A program made the position numbers and the translations under genes. A stretch of DNA of 64,000 nt from Runella slithyformis DSM 19594 (GTDB lineage Bacteria > Bacteroidota > Bacteroidia > Cytophagales > Spirosomataceae). Shown here one piece after another: positions 26,241 through 35,545 of this stretch. Numbering within the stretch: the stretch's first letter is position 1; every line of letters starts with the position of its first letter. The notes beneath the pieces are model-generated. The model ran no database searches. It saw only the letters and a program-made list of their open reading frames with translations, and was not told where the DNA came from. The DNA is taken from the NCBI RefSeq assembly GCF_000218895.1, contig NC_015703.1, positions 3,485,001 through 3,549,000 on the forward strand, in the 5' to 3' direction.

Positions 26241-27054
26241 CCTCTCAAATTTACAACAACGCATTATTGCCGCTATAGCCGGGGTCTCTATCATTTTGGG
26301 GGCTATTTTATACGCTGATTGGACGTTTCTGCTGCTTTTTTGTGCCATCAGCATCTTCACCCAGCTCGAATTTTATAAGCTTCTTGGACTGGACGGGAAC
26401 CAGCCTTTGACCTATTACGGCACCATGTGCGGTGTGTTTATCAATGTCATTACTTTTCTGATAGAAAAAGAGATCGTGGATTTTCATAACTATTTCCTTA
26501 TCAGTCCAATGGTGACAATGATATTCTTCATTAAGCTCTATAAAAAACGTGATCTAAAACCTTTTCAAAATATTGCGTTTACTTTTTTGGGTATTATTTA
26601 CGTGGCCATTCCTTTTTCTCTTTTGAGTGTGTTGGCCATGCGCGGTGGTAAATACAACCACGAAATTGTCTTGGGGTGTCTTTTGCTGCTATGGTCTACC
26701 GATATAGGTGCCTACTTTGCCGGGACGTATTTTGGAAAACGCAAATTATTTGAACGCGTATCTCCCAAAAAATCATGGGAGGGTGCAGTAGGGGGGGCAT
26801 TATTGGCCGCGGTCGTTGCCTATATTCTGGGCATTAACTTTACCTCGCACCAACCTTGGGAATGGTACTGTATCGGAGCACTGATGGTTGTTTCAAGCAC
26901 GTTGGGCGATTTGGTTGAATCATTGTTTAAACGAAGCATAGCCATCAAAGATTCAGGAAGTACGATTCCGGGTCACGGTGGGTTTTTAGATCGGTTTGAT
27001 GGATTATTGCTTTCCATGCCCTTTATTGTGACATTTGTTAAAATTTTTTCCTGA
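26221..27054 (+). CDS. cdsA: phosphatidate cytidylyltransferase
   Basis: 277 residues. It makes CDP-diacylglycerol from phosphatidic acid and CTP for phospholipid synthesis. Eight or so membrane helices and the CdsA signature near the C-terminus: SPKKSWEG, then LGDLVESLFKRSIAIKDSG and PGHGGFLDRFDGLL. The start overlaps the preceding small gene by 20 nt. Confidence 0.95.
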   Translation: MKSRLDNLSNLQQRIIAAIAGVSIILGAILYADWTFLLLFCAISIFTQLEFYKLLGLDGNQPLTYYGTMCGVFINVITFLIEKEIVDFHNYFLISPMVTMIFFIKLYKKRDLKPFQNIAFTFLGIIYVAIPFSLLSVLAMRGGKYNHEIVLGCLLLLWSTDIGAYFAGTYFGKRKLFERVSPKKSWEGAVGGALLAAVVAYILGINFTSHQPWEWYCIGALMVVSSTLGDLVESLFKRSIAIKDSGSTIPGHGGFLDRFDGLLLSMPFIVTFVKIFS

Positions 27055-27108
27055 GCTCAGGCGTTAAACAATCAGGGCATTGTGCTCCCGATTATTAAAA
27101 AGTAAATT

Positions 27109-27837
27109 ATGCAACGTAACAAAAGATATAGCTTCCTCATTTTGATATTGGCAGTGCTGTTGAGTGCCGTAGTTTCATCGGAAGTACACGCACAGGGGCA
27201 GGTCAAAAGTATCATGTTTACGGGGAGAGTCGTAGGAGTAAAAGGGACACAAACCCTCGGGAAAGCCTATATTTTGATTCCCCGGGCCGGGCGTGGAACG
27301 CTGGCCGATATAGACGGGTACTTTGCTCTGCCCGTATTTCCCGGGGATAGTATTGTGTTCAGTTATTTGGGTTACCAAAGACAGTATCACATTATTCCTC
27401 GCCGCCACATGGAAGAGTCGTATTCTGCGATTATCCTGATGAAAGAAGATGTGAAAACCTTGGCTGAAGTAAAGGTATATCCATATGCAACCGAAGAAGA
27501 ATTTAAAAAGGCATTTGTTGCCATGAAACTTCCGGACGAATTTGAACGGGCAAATCTTGAACAAAATACCCGGCAGGAGTTGCTGATGCAAATGGCAGCC
27601 GTAACGCCGCTAAGTGCTGCGGGCAATTATCGAAATTTCATGGACCAGCAGATCTTTGGCCGTGAAAATGCCGCAAACCGCAGTTTTACCACTGCCATTC
27701 CGTTTTTAAATCCCTTTGCCTGGGCTAAATTTATCAACTCCGTTAAAAACGGGGATCTCAAAAAGAAAGAATACCGCTCTATACTCAACCAAGCGCCTCG
27801 GGAAAATATTACCCGACAGGATGTGATGAAAAAGTAG
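27109..27837 (+). CDS. secreted CarboxypepD_reg-like domain protein
   Basis: 242 residues with a Sec signal (cleaved near VHAQ). Residues about 38-115 form a carboxypeptidase-regulatory-like beta-sandwich (GKAYILIPRAGRGTLADI, DGYFALPVFPGDSIVFSYLG). The rest is charged and helical and I recognise no domain in it. Proteins of this shape are usual in the periplasm of Bacteroidota; no TonB receptor domain follows here. It is 54 nt after cdsA and ends 3 nt from the convergent lpxH-like gene. Confidence 0.8.
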   Translation: MQRNKRYSFLILILAVLLSAVVSSEVHAQGQVKSIMFTGRVVGVKGTQTLGKAYILIPRAGRGTLADIDGYFALPVFPGDSIVFSYLGYQRQYHIIPRRHMEESYSAIILMKEDVKTLAEVKVYPYATEEEFKKAFVAMKLPDEFERANLEQNTRQELLMQMAAVTPLSAAGNYRNFMDQQIFGRENAANRSFTTAIPFLNPFAWAKFINSVKNGDLKKKEYRSILNQAPRENITRQDVMKK

Positions 27838-27840
27838 CGC

Positions 27841-28662
27841 TTAGCCGGCAGCGTTGTTTGGATAATTATGCAGTTTCATGGCTGTGCCGTCAAATACCGC
27901 GTAGGTATTGTCGGTAATCCAATCGCCTAAGATCAGAATACGACTTTGGGCGTTTACGGGATAATCCAACTCAATGTGCCGGTGCCCGAATACATAGAAA
28001 TCGTGATGCGCCTTTTGCTCTTCTGCTTTTGCATACAGCAACAGCCATTCTTTTTCGTCCCCCAAAAAATCAGGTTTTACTCCTTTTTCATTTTTACGCC
28101 AACTGTAATTGGCCCACGTCTGACCCAGCCAAAGTGCCCAATCCGGATGCAGCAGGTTGCCGAACGACCAGCGGGCTACGCCGCTCTCAAATACTTTTTG
28201 GAGTACTTTGTAGGTATGGTCGCCCGGGCCGCGCCCATCTCCGTGTGTAATAAAGAAGTTTGTCGGAAGAGTGACTGTGGAGGAAGTGCCATGAACGGAT
28301 AATTCCAACGGTTGGCGAAATGTTTGAATGTTTAATTCTTGCTCAAAATACCCGCTCATCCACATGTCGTGATTGCCGGGAAAGGCAATGATTTGAACTC
28401 CCGCATCGCTCAATTCGCCCAGCTTACCCATAAATCGTACAAAACCGCGCGGCACAACTCGCCGATGCTCGTACCAAAAATCAAACAGATCACCGACCAG
28501 ACAGATGAGTTGAGCATCATGACGAATGGATTCAAGCCATCGAACCAATCGGCGTTCACGTACCATACTTTCGGCGTGATTGGGGGCTCCAAGGTGAAAA
28601 TCGGAGGCAAAATAGATTTTTTTATGAGGGGCTAATGAAATCTCCAACTGCTGGTAAGACAT
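27841..28662 (-). CDS. lpxH: LpxH-like UDP-2,3-diacylglucosamine diphosphatase (calcineurin-like phosphoesterase)
   Basis: 273 residues. Likely hydrolyses UDP-2,3-diacylglucosamine to lipid X in lipid A synthesis. Metal-binding motifs of the family: FASDFHLGA, VGDLFDFWYEH, FPGNHDMW, ITHGDGRG and VFGHRH. A TATTTTTG -7 box lies upstream on the minus strand near 28698-28691. LpxH and its paralogues are hard to separate by eye, so the substrate is inferred. Confidence 0.85.
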   Translation of the reverse strand: MSYQQLEISLAPHKKIYFASDFHLGAPNHAESMVRERRLVRWLESIRHDAQLICLVGDLFDFWYEHRRVVPRGFVRFMGKLGELSDAGVQIIAFPGNHDMWMSGYFEQELNIQTFRQPLELSVHGTSSTVTLPTNFFITHGDGRGPGDHTYKVLQKVFESGVARWSFGNLLHPDWALWLGQTWANYSWRKNEKGVKPDFLGDEKEWLLLYAKAEEQKAHHDFYVFGHRHIELDYPVNAQSRILILGDWITDNTYAVFDGTAMKLHNYPNNAAG

Positions 28663-28749
28663 GAGAATAGTTTAAAATTCGGGCAAAAATACGGAGATTA
28701 CTTTACAAGATTTTTCTAACTTTACGCTTCACCTATATCAATTTTTTGA

Positions 28750-29256
28750 ATGGAACCCATTGTACCCACAAAACCGGAAGTATTTTCAAAGATTGCCGCC
28801 ACCTTGGCTGAGCAGGGATTCAACGTTGTGAAAGAAGATCAAACCCGCCCTTGGGGGGGATTTTTTGTATTGGACGAATCGCAAACCCCGCAATTTGCGG
28901 CTGCGTATTTTCCAACCGTGCAGCTTTCATCTCTTCAGATCACCCAAAAATTAAGTCCTAAAATTTTGATCGTGGCTCCCGACAAACGCCTCTCCTGGCA
29001 GTACCACCACCGTCGGGCTGAAATCTGGCGCGTGGTTTCCGGCACGGTAGGTGTCGTGAAGAGCGATACCGATGATGAAACAGAAGTAAAAGCGTATCAG
29101 CCCGGCGAATTGATCGTTCTGAAGCAGGGAGAGCGCCACCGCCTGGTAGGATTGGCCGAGTGGGGGATTCTGGCCGAGATATGGCAGCATACCGACGCTG
29201 AAAATCCGTCGGATGAAGAAGATATTGTACGCGTTCAGGATGATTTCGGAAGATAA
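28750..29256 (+). CDS. cupin of the mannose-6-phosphate isomerase/mannose-1-phosphate guanylyltransferase type
   Basis: 168 residues. RPWGGFFVLD near 33 and the metal-binding cupin signature SWQYHHRRAEIWRVVSGT with two His and a Glu, then GERHRLVG with the third His, end in the type II phosphomannose isomerase tail (AEIWQHTD.. SDEEDIVRVQDDFGR). It stands alone without a guanylyltransferase domain. Probable role: sugar-phosphate isomerisation; the exact substrate is unproven. Confidence 0.82.
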   Translation: MEPIVPTKPEVFSKIAATLAEQGFNVVKEDQTRPWGGFFVLDESQTPQFAAAYFPTVQLSSLQITQKLSPKILIVAPDKRLSWQYHHRRAEIWRVVSGTVGVVKSDTDDETEVKAYQPGELIVLKQGERHRLVGLAEWGILAEIWQHTDAENPSDEEDIVRVQDDFGR

Positions 29257-29286
29257 AACACAGATAATAGCCAATCCGTAAAGAGC

Positions 29287-29823
29287 ATGGAATCTTTCAG
29301 TTATCCTATCGGGCGGTTTGAATATGGTAAAACATATACTATAGCCGAAACCAAATCTCACATTCAGACCATCAGCGCGTTGCCCTCCAAACTGTTTAAC
29401 ATTGTCAATCCGTTAAGTCAGGCCCAATTGGAAACGCCCTACCGCCCGGAAGGATGGACTGTCCTACAAACGGTACACCACATAGCCGATAGCCACATGA
29501 ATGCCTACATTCGCTTCAAATTGGCCTTGACGGAAGATAATCCTTTTATCAAACCCTATGAAGAAGCATTATGGGCTGATTTGGCCGATGGAGCCGGCGC
29601 ACCTTTGGACTGGTCGCTGCAACTGCTGAAATACCTGCACCTGCGGTGGGTAATGCTGCTTAATTCACTCACGGAAGAAGATTTACAGCGGACGTATTTT
29701 CACCCGGAAACAAAGCGCGTCTTTCCATTGCAGGAGGTTGTGGCGATGTACGCCTGGCACAGCGAGCATCACTACGAACACATTCACCGGCTCTGCCTTC
29801 GGGAAGGCTGGATTGCTGAGTAA
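29287..29823 (+). CDS. DinB-fold metal-dependent hydrolase/thiol transferase, YfiT-like
   Basis: 178 residues of the YfiT/BstA-type DinB four-helix bundle. The three metal-ligand His are visible in VHHIADSHMNAYIRFKL and WHSEHHYEHIHRL, with the family start YPIGRFEYG. In Firmicutes relatives transfer bacillithiol; the cofactor here is not known. It starts 30 nt after the cupin gene and is likely co-transcribed. Confidence 0.85.
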   Translation: MESFSYPIGRFEYGKTYTIAETKSHIQTISALPSKLFNIVNPLSQAQLETPYRPEGWTVLQTVHHIADSHMNAYIRFKLALTEDNPFIKPYEEALWADLADGAGAPLDWSLQLLKYLHLRWVMLLNSLTEEDLQRTYFHPETKRVFPLQEVVAMYAWHSEHHYEHIHRLCLREGWIAE

Positions 29824-29934
29824 AGACCGGTGCGGGTATTTATATTTATAAACCATATAAATCTTTTTGGTCTATTTGACGTTTATATATTGTAAATGAA
29901 AATAACCGCAAAACAATTTAACCATTAAGTACGA

Positions 29935-30375
29935 ATGCCTTCTGTGTCCACTACTGACAACATTCTTGTACGCGTATTGAAGTCCGTGTTTTTTAAAAGC
30001 GCCACGGGCAAAGCAAACCGTTATGCCCGTAATACCGGCAGTCTCTTACAGCTCCTGCGCGATGTTTTAAGCAAAAGTAATGCCCTGAAAGGGTCCGGGT
30101 ACGAAGCCCTGCGTGACAAGGTCGGGGTTTTGGCGCGGTTGCTCAAGGCATATACCACGGGAGAGTATAAGACAGTGCCTTGGAAAACGCTTACCCGGAT
30201 CATTGCCGTGCTGATCTATTTTTTGTCACCCATTGATTTTATTCCGGATATTTTGCCGGTAGTCGGCTTTACGGATGACATTGCACTGGTTCTATGGCTT
30301 TTTAATGCAATCGGCGACGACCTTGATGCTTTTCGTCAATGGGAGTCTAAACGAAATACCCTGTCCATTGACTGA
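29935..30375 (+). CDS. DUF1232 (YkvA-like) membrane protein
   Basis: 146 residues. The DUF1232 core YFLSPIDFIPDILPVVGFTDD lies at about 97-118, within a membrane-associated hairpin, preceded by a basic helical region. No biochemical function is established for the family. It is monocistronic with a 111-nt upstream gap. Confidence 0.85.
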   Translation: MPSVSTTDNILVRVLKSVFFKSATGKANRYARNTGSLLQLLRDVLSKSNALKGSGYEALRDKVGVLARLLKAYTTGEYKTVPWKTLTRIIAVLIYFLSPIDFIPDILPVVGFTDDIALVLWLFNAIGDDLDAFRQWESKRNTLSID

Positions 30376-30516
30376 TATTTCGGGAAATTGTTGTTAATTT
30401 TGCAGAACGGAATCTTAAAAAAGGGTTAATTTTTAAAAAAGTAAGGTAAAATTTGCTCTTTGGTTCGTTTTAATGGATGTAATACATTGGTTATTTGTGA
30501 ATAGAACACTGTTTTC

Positions 30517-30548
30517 AAATAACGAATAACTAACTAATCACTAACTGT
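30517..30548 (+). repeat. period-7 microrepeat before tatA
   Basis: AATAACG AATAACT AACTAAT CACTAAC: four imperfect 7-nt units ending about 10 nt before the tatA ATG. Similar tracts are listed at 20139, 21558, 33861, 49748, 57338 and 63647. Confidence 0.5.
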
Positions 30549-30556
30549 ATTTTCTA

Positions 30557-30760
30557 ATGAATATGCTCTCGATCTTATTGTTTATGGGCCTTGGAGGACA
30601 GGAAATCCTTTTGATCGGCCTTATCGTATTGCTGCTTTTCGGAGCGAAAAAGATTCCCGAACTCATGAAAGGGTTAGGAAAAGGCATTCGTGAATTTAAA
30701 GATGCCTCCAAAGAGGTAAAAGAAAATATCGAAAAAGGACTGGACGACGTAGGTCGCTAG
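30557..30760 (+). CDS. tatA: twin-arginine translocase subunit TatA/TatE
   Basis: 67 residues. One N-terminal membrane helix ([20 protein letters not shown]) is followed by the [20 protein letters not shown] hinge and amphipathic helix, then a charged tail. It forms the protein-conducting oligomer of the Tat pathway that exports folded RR-signal proteins; the amine oxidase at 55965 in this window carries such a signal. tatC is not adjacent. Confidence 0.93.
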   Translation: MNMLSILLFMGLGGQEILLIGLIVLLLFGAKKIPELMKGLGKGIREFKDASKEVKENIEKGLDDVGR

Positions 30761-30833
30761 GACCTTTGAAAAAAGTGCCGGATCGGACGTTCCCTGTCGA
30801 ATGTCCAATCTCTGAAAATGGCTCAATTATTCT

Positions 30834-30871
30834 AAATCAGCAGTAGTGTGAGCACTACTGCCGATTTTTTA
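30834..30871 (+). terminator. intrinsic terminator after tatA
   Basis: GCAGTAGTG and CACTACTGC pair around TGAG, extended by AATC/GATT, followed by TTTTTT. Confidence 0.85.
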
Positions 30872-30887
30872 TTTTGGACCAACCTTA

Positions 30888-32378
30888 ATGACCATATTAT
30901 ACCCTTTCGTTTTGAAGTACTACACATCGCTTCGTGAGATACAGGCAGATTTGAATGACGGTTCCGTTTCGTGTCGTCAGTTGGCAGCGTATTATCTGAA
31001 AAATATTGAAGAGAAAAACGCAGCGCTTAATGCTTTCGTGGCCGTTTATGGCGAGGAAGCCTTGCAGCGCGCCGAAGAGATCGACCGTCGGATCGCTGCC
31101 GGAACCGCCGGACGACTCGCCGGTATGGTCGTCGGAATCAAAGATGTATTGTGCTACAAAGACCACTGTTTACAGGCAGGCAGTAAAATTCTTGACGGAT
31201 TCGTATCGCAGTTTACCGCTACGGCAGTTCAGCGCATTTTGGACGAAGATGCGATCATCATCGGTCGTCAAAACTGTGACGAGTTTGCGATGGGCTCTTC
31301 CAACGAAAATTCAGCCTTTGGGGTTGTTCGCAATGCTGCTGATACCACGCGCGTGCCGGGTGGCTCCTCGGGTGGCTCGGCGGTAGCCGTACAGGCAGAT
31401 ATGTGTCTGGCTTCGCTGGGGTCAGATACGGGCGGCTCAGTACGTCAGCCGGCGGCTTTTTGCGGACTGATCGGGCTTAAGCCCACCTATGGCCGCATTT
31501 CGCGTTGGGGATTGGTAGCCTATGGTTCTTCCTTTGATTGTATCGGGCCGATCACCAAAAGTGTGGAAGACGCCGCCTTACTGCTGGAGATCATGGCCGG
31601 GCCTGATGAGTTTGACAGCACGGTTTCGACGCAGCCGGTTAGGGCGTATTCGCAGCTTTTGGACACGGTAAAACCCTCATTACGGATTGGGTATCTCCGT
31701 GAAGGACTGGAAAGTGAAGGGCTGCAGCCGGAGATCCGGCAAGCCATGCAGGCCAAACTGGAGGCTTTGCGTGAACTCGGACACACCGTAGAGCCGGTTG
31801 ACTTTGATCTGCTGGCGTATATTCTGCCCACCTATTACATCCTGACCACGGCCGAGTCCAGTTCAAATCTTTCCCGGTTTGACGGGGTTCGGTATGGCCA
31901 CCGAAGCGTAAAGGCGGAGGACCTGACGGCTTTGTACAAACGGTCGCGGAGTGAAGGTTTTGGAAAAGAAGTAAAACGTCGAATCATGCTCGGCACCTTT
32001 GTATTGAGTGCAAGCTATTATGATGCATACTATACCAAAGCCCAAAAGGTGCGTCGGTTGATGAAAGAGCAAACCGATCGCGTGTTTGAAAAATATGATT
32101 TCTTACTGATGCCCACTACCCCCACAACGGCGTTTCCGATCGGCGACAAAACCGAAGACCCGTTGCAGATGTATTTGGCAGACATCTTTACCGTGCAGGC
32201 CAATGTCGTAGGCAATCCGGCTATATCAATTCCTAATGGAGTGGATGCACAGGGACTGCCGATGGGATTGCAGATCATGGGCAAACCCTTTGAAGAAGCT
32301 CAGCTGCTGGCTTTTTCAAAGCAACTTACCGAAACACATACGCCGCAACATTCCGTTGGTCAGGCGATCAGCCATTGA
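30888..32378 (+). CDS. gatA: Asp-tRNA(Asn)/Glu-tRNA(Gln) amidotransferase subunit A
   Basis: 496 residues. With GatB and GatC it amidates misacylated Glu-tRNA(Gln) or Asp-tRNA(Asn); GatA hydrolyses glutamine. The amidase-signature triad is complete: Lys85 (VGIKDVL), Ser160 and Ser184 (PGGSSGGSA and SDTGGSVRQPA), with the same 24-residue spacing as known GatA proteins. gatB and gatC are not neighbours. The start lies 17 nt after the upstream terminator T-run; the few residues before YYTSLREIQ look dispensable, but there is no later Met nearby. Confidence 0.95.
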   Translation: MTILYPFVLKYYTSLREIQADLNDGSVSCRQLAAYYLKNIEEKNAALNAFVAVYGEEALQRAEEIDRRIAAGTAGRLAGMVVGIKDVLCYKDHCLQAGSKILDGFVSQFTATAVQRILDEDAIIIGRQNCDEFAMGSSNENSAFGVVRNAADTTRVPGGSSGGSAVAVQADMCLASLGSDTGGSVRQPAAFCGLIGLKPTYGRISRWGLVAYGSSFDCIGPITKSVEDAALLLEIMAGPDEFDSTVSTQPVRAYSQLLDTVKPSLRIGYLREGLESEGLQPEIRQAMQAKLEALRELGHTVEPVDFDLLAYILPTYYILTTAESSSNLSRFDGVRYGHRSVKAEDLTALYKRSRSEGFGKEVKRRIMLGTFVLSASYYDAYYTKAQKVRRLMKEQTDRVFEKYDFLLMPTTPTTAFPIGDKTEDPLQMYLADIFTVQANVVGNPAISIPNGVDAQGLPMGLQIMGKPFEEAQLLAFSKQLTETHTPQHSVGQAISH

Positions 32379-32427
32379 AAAACGAAACGAAAAAAATGTA
32401 AAACCTAACGAGAAAACACCAAGAGCA

Positions 32428-33852
32428 ATGATGGAATTGAAGCGAATCGCAGGGGTAGGAATGTTGATGGGGATGGTTTGGCTTGGAACAGGGACATCCG
32501 TTCGTTCACAGGAAGTGAGCATTGAAGCCGCCACAATGGAAGAGGAACTGTTGCAGGTGGAAGCCTTGGCGGATTCCACGGTACCGGAACGAGTGGTTCG
32601 AGAACGATTGGCTAAGCTGCAAAACGAGATTCCATTGCGGTATCACAAGGTAACCCATCAATTCGTTGAATATTTTATCTACAAAAAGCCGGACTTCGTC
32701 AGACGAATGCTGGAGCAGATGAACCTGTTTTTTCCGCTCTACGAGCAAACCCTCGAAAAATACGGGATGCCGCGAGAGTTGAAGTTCCTCTCATTGATCG
32801 AATCAGGATTAAACCCCCGTATCATATCGTATGCCGGGGCGGGAGGTTTGTGGCAGTTTATGCCGGCTACGGGCCGTGAATACGGCATGCACCAGGATGA
32901 CTATATCGACGAACGCTTTGATCCCGTCAAATCTACGGATGCTGCCTGCCGTTATCTGAAGCGGTTGTATAATGCTTTCGGCGATTGGGAAATGGCATTG
33001 GCGGCTTATAATGTCGGTCCCGGCAACGTGAAACGTGCCATGCGCCGTTCAGGTTCAAGTACTTTCTGGGGAATCTATAATTTTCTTCCCAAACAGACGC
33101 GCCATTATGTGCCGCAATTTGTGGCCATTACGTATATGATGCATTATCATGCCGACCATGGTATCTTTCCCGAAACTCCTGAGTTCCCGACTGTATCAGA
33201 TACGGTACATATCTCCGGTTATTTCAATCTCCATACGTTTGCCAAGCTGGGCGGAATTACCCTGGAGGAGTTGTATAAGCTGAATCCCAAACTGGTCAAT
33301 ACCGAACTGCCGGTCCATACCAAAAACTGTGTGGTACGGCTGCCGCTGCATTGCTTCCATTATTTGGCCGAAAATCGTCAAATGATCTGGGATTCAGCGT
33401 CCAAATCTTCAGTTACGCCGGTGCCTGCCCTGGCTTCGACAGCCGGCGAGCTTTCGGGCAGCGAAGAAGGAACTGCCGAGACCGACGAAGGTACTGATCT
33501 CAAAAAGGTATATCATACGGTCCGTTCGGGTGAAACACTGGCCAAAATTGCCAAGCGCTACCGGGTAAGTGCCGTTGAGCTGAAAAAATGGAACAGCTTA
33601 CATTCCAATTCCATTCAAAGAGGAAAGCGTTTGGTAGTGTACAGAGAATCTCCGGCACCTGATCGTTTGGCCGCAGCTCCTGCCAAAACGAAGGCTAACG
33701 CAAAAATTAAAATTCGGTACCATCGCGTGCAATCCGGCGATACCCTCTCTACCATCGCCGAACGGTATGGAATCGACGTTTCCCGTTTGAAAAAAATCAA
33801 CCGACTGCGCGGAAATATGGTTCGTAAAGGCCAAAAATTATTGGTTGGATAA
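32428..33852 (+). CDS. membrane-associated lytic transglycosylase (MltD-like) with LysM domains
   Basis: 474 residues from ATG 32428 (a second ATG follows at once); the open frame runs back into gatA but the signal peptide (MELKRIAGVGMLMGMVWLGTG) starts here. The SLT domain at about 105-235 has the catalytic Glu125 in LSLIESGLNP, AGGLWQFMPATG and MALAAYNVGPGNV. A degenerate LysM at about 255-300 and two good LysM domains near the C-terminus follow (YHTVRSGETLAKIAKRYRV, YHRVQSGDTLSTIAERYGI). It cleaves peptidoglycan glycan strands in the periplasm. Confidence 0.93.
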   Translation: MMELKRIAGVGMLMGMVWLGTGTSVRSQEVSIEAATMEEELLQVEALADSTVPERVVRERLAKLQNEIPLRYHKVTHQFVEYFIYKKPDFVRRMLEQMNLFFPLYEQTLEKYGMPRELKFLSLIESGLNPRIISYAGAGGLWQFMPATGREYGMHQDDYIDERFDPVKSTDAACRYLKRLYNAFGDWEMALAAYNVGPGNVKRAMRRSGSSTFWGIYNFLPKQTRHYVPQFVAITYMMHYHADHGIFPETPEFPTVSDTVHISGYFNLHTFAKLGGITLEELYKLNPKLVNTELPVHTKNCVVRLPLHCFHYLAENRQMIWDSASKSSVTPVPALASTAGELSGSEEGTAETDEGTDLKKVYHTVRSGETLAKIAKRYRVSAVELKKWNSLHSNSIQRGKRLVVYRESPAPDRLAAAPAKTKANAKIKIRYHRVQSGDTLSTIAERYGIDVSRLKKINRLRGNMVRKGQKLLVG

Positions 33853-33860
33853 CCTAACAC

Positions 33861-33936
33861 TTGTTAATTGTTAATTGTTAATCGTTATTTGGGGTTTTAT
33901 TGGAATAGACTCCTGTCGATTAACAATTAACATCAA
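33861..33936 (+). repeat. period-7 TTGTTAA repeat with inverted copy, before hemJ
   Basis: TTGTTAA TTGTTAA TTGTTAA TCGTTAT at 33861-33888 is mirrored by CGATTAACAATTAA at 33917-33930, so the RNA can fold. The tract ends next to the hemJ ATG. Confidence 0.6.
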
Positions 33937-33939
33937 GTT

Positions 33940-34473
33940 ATGGCTCTTTTTTACATCAAAGCCTTTCACCTTATCGGTGCCGTAGCCTGGTTTGCAGGCT
34001 TATTTTATTTGGTCCGGATGTTTGTTTATCACACCGAAGCTGACCAAAAGCCCGAGCACCTGCGCCAACCTTTCAAAGAGCAATTCGGCCTCATGGAATG
34101 GCGCGCGTACAAGATTATCTGCAATCCTGCCATGATGCTCACCTGGGCCTGCGGCCTGAGTATGACCTTTCTTAATCCCGGCTATTGGCAAATGGGCTGG
34201 TTTCACGTCAAATTTTCAATTATCATTCTTCTGACGATTTATCATCTCTGGTGCAAACGGATCATTATCAGGCTGGAAAAAGGCGAAAAGCCGTTTGATT
34301 CGTTTCAGTTTAGACTCCTTAACGAACTTCCGACTATTTTTCTGGTGAGCATCGTACTGCTTGGCGTTCTCAAAGATATGCTCAATTTCCTCTACGCCTT
34401 CGGCGGTGTGCTGGCATTTGGGGTACTGTTGTTTTTCTTTGCCAAGGCCTATAAAAAGCGGCGGGAGGGGTAG
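33940..34473 (+). CDS. hemJ: HemJ-type protoporphyrinogen oxidase
   Basis: 177 residues with four to five membrane helices. Family signature at the start: IKAFHLIGAVAWFAGLFYL, with the heme-ligand His, then RMFVYHTEA, and later GWFHVKFSIIILLTIYHLW with the conserved Lys. It oxidises protoporphyrinogen IX in heme synthesis in organisms lacking HemY/HemG. No other heme gene is adjacent. Confidence 0.9.
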   Translation: MALFYIKAFHLIGAVAWFAGLFYLVRMFVYHTEADQKPEHLRQPFKEQFGLMEWRAYKIICNPAMMLTWACGLSMTFLNPGYWQMGWFHVKFSIIILLTIYHLWCKRIIIRLEKGEKPFDSFQFRLLNELPTIFLVSIVLLGVLKDMLNFLYAFGGVLAFGVLLFFFAKAYKKRREG

Positions 34474-34524
34474 GGTGTTGTTCCTGCCTGAAATTTTCTT
34501 TTGAAACCATAACTCAGAAATGAA

Positions 34525-35304
34525 ATGGCCGCAAACCTTTGGACAAGAGAGGAATTAATAGTGGCTTTTAACCTATACTTGAAGTTGCCTTTCGGTAAGA
34601 TGCATAGCCGAAACGCAGATGTTATTCATCTGGCCACTATCATTGGAAGGACGCCCAATTCTGTCGCTTTCCGCCTTACTAATTTTGCAGCCGTTGATCC
34701 TTATCATCAGCAAAGAGGTGTGAAAGGAATGGCCGGTGGAAAAAAACAATGTCAGCCTATTTGGGACAAATTTATTGAGAATAAGGAGCAGTTGTTATTT
34801 GAAAGCGAGCGTATTCTTGCCCAAAAAGAGCACCAAACTCTAGAAAATAAATTTGAAGACCTACTTTTCGATATTAAAGATTTGAAAGGCGAGACAAAGC
34901 TTCGGGCTGTAAAAGTTCGCATCAACCAAAATATATTTAGGCAAATTGTTCTTTCAAATTATTCTACAAAATGCGCTGTTTCCGGAATAGATGTTCCTGA
35001 TTTATTGGTCGCAAGTCATATCCTTCCTTGGGCCTCTAATGAAAGGGAAAGGCTGAATCCTGAAAATGGGATTTGCTTGTCCAGTCTTTATGATAAAGCG
35101 TTTGATAAAGGGTTAATTGGAATAACTGAACGATTTGAAGTGCTTATTTCGAAAGACTTGAAAAAGAATACTGCTAAAGAGTACTACCGGAAATACTTTG
35201 CTGAGTTAGAAAACAAAAAAATACTGCTTCCCATCAGATATTTGCCAAAGAAAGAGTTCCTGCAATTTCATTTGGATACTGTTTTTAGTAAACGGAATGG
35301 TTGA
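34525..35304 (+). CDS. HNH endonuclease (HNH_2 type)
   Basis: 259 residues. An N-terminal helical region (WTREELIVAFNLYLKLPFGKM, NSVAFRLTNF), common in putative restriction HNH proteins, is followed by a C-terminal HNH_2 domain: CAVSGIDVPDLLVASHILPW, NPENGICLSSLYDKAFDKGLI. The DNA is more A+T-rich than its neighbours, suggesting acquisition. No methylase is adjacent, so it may act on modified or foreign DNA by itself. The target is unknown. Confidence 0.82.
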   Translation: MAANLWTREELIVAFNLYLKLPFGKMHSRNADVIHLATIIGRTPNSVAFRLTNFAAVDPYHQQRGVKGMAGGKKQCQPIWDKFIENKEQLLFESERILAQKEHQTLENKFEDLLFDIKDLKGETKLRAVKVRINQNIFRQIVLSNYSTKCAVSGIDVPDLLVASHILPWASNERERLNPENGICLSSLYDKAFDKGLIGITERFEVLISKDLKKNTAKEYYRKYFAELENKKILLPIRYLPKKEFLQFHLDTVFSKRNG

Positions 35305-35417
35305 AAACTTCAAATCTTTGATTTTCAGCACCTGCAGGTAATGCAAAAGAAATCGTAAGTCTATTACCTATAGAGAAATTTTGCCATTTTACAGAATGTA
35401 ATCTACTGTTAGTATAA

Positions 35418-35425
35418 TACTTTTG
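35418..35425 (+). promoter_or_regulatory. -7 box upstream of the Gfo/Idh/MocA gene
   Basis: TACTTTTG fits TAnnTTTG, 120 nt before the start codon, but no TTG lies at the right distance upstream. The rest of this 240-nt gap holds no gene that I can see. Confidence 0.3.
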
Positions 35426-35545
35426 GATTACAATCCTGAGAAATGATGTTTTTCGCTAAACTACCTCATCGAAAGTACTGCGGTGATTAATTTGGCCGAT
35501 TGCTTCGCTAAGTGTTTCTTTGTTTAAACTCAAACCAAAATCCAC

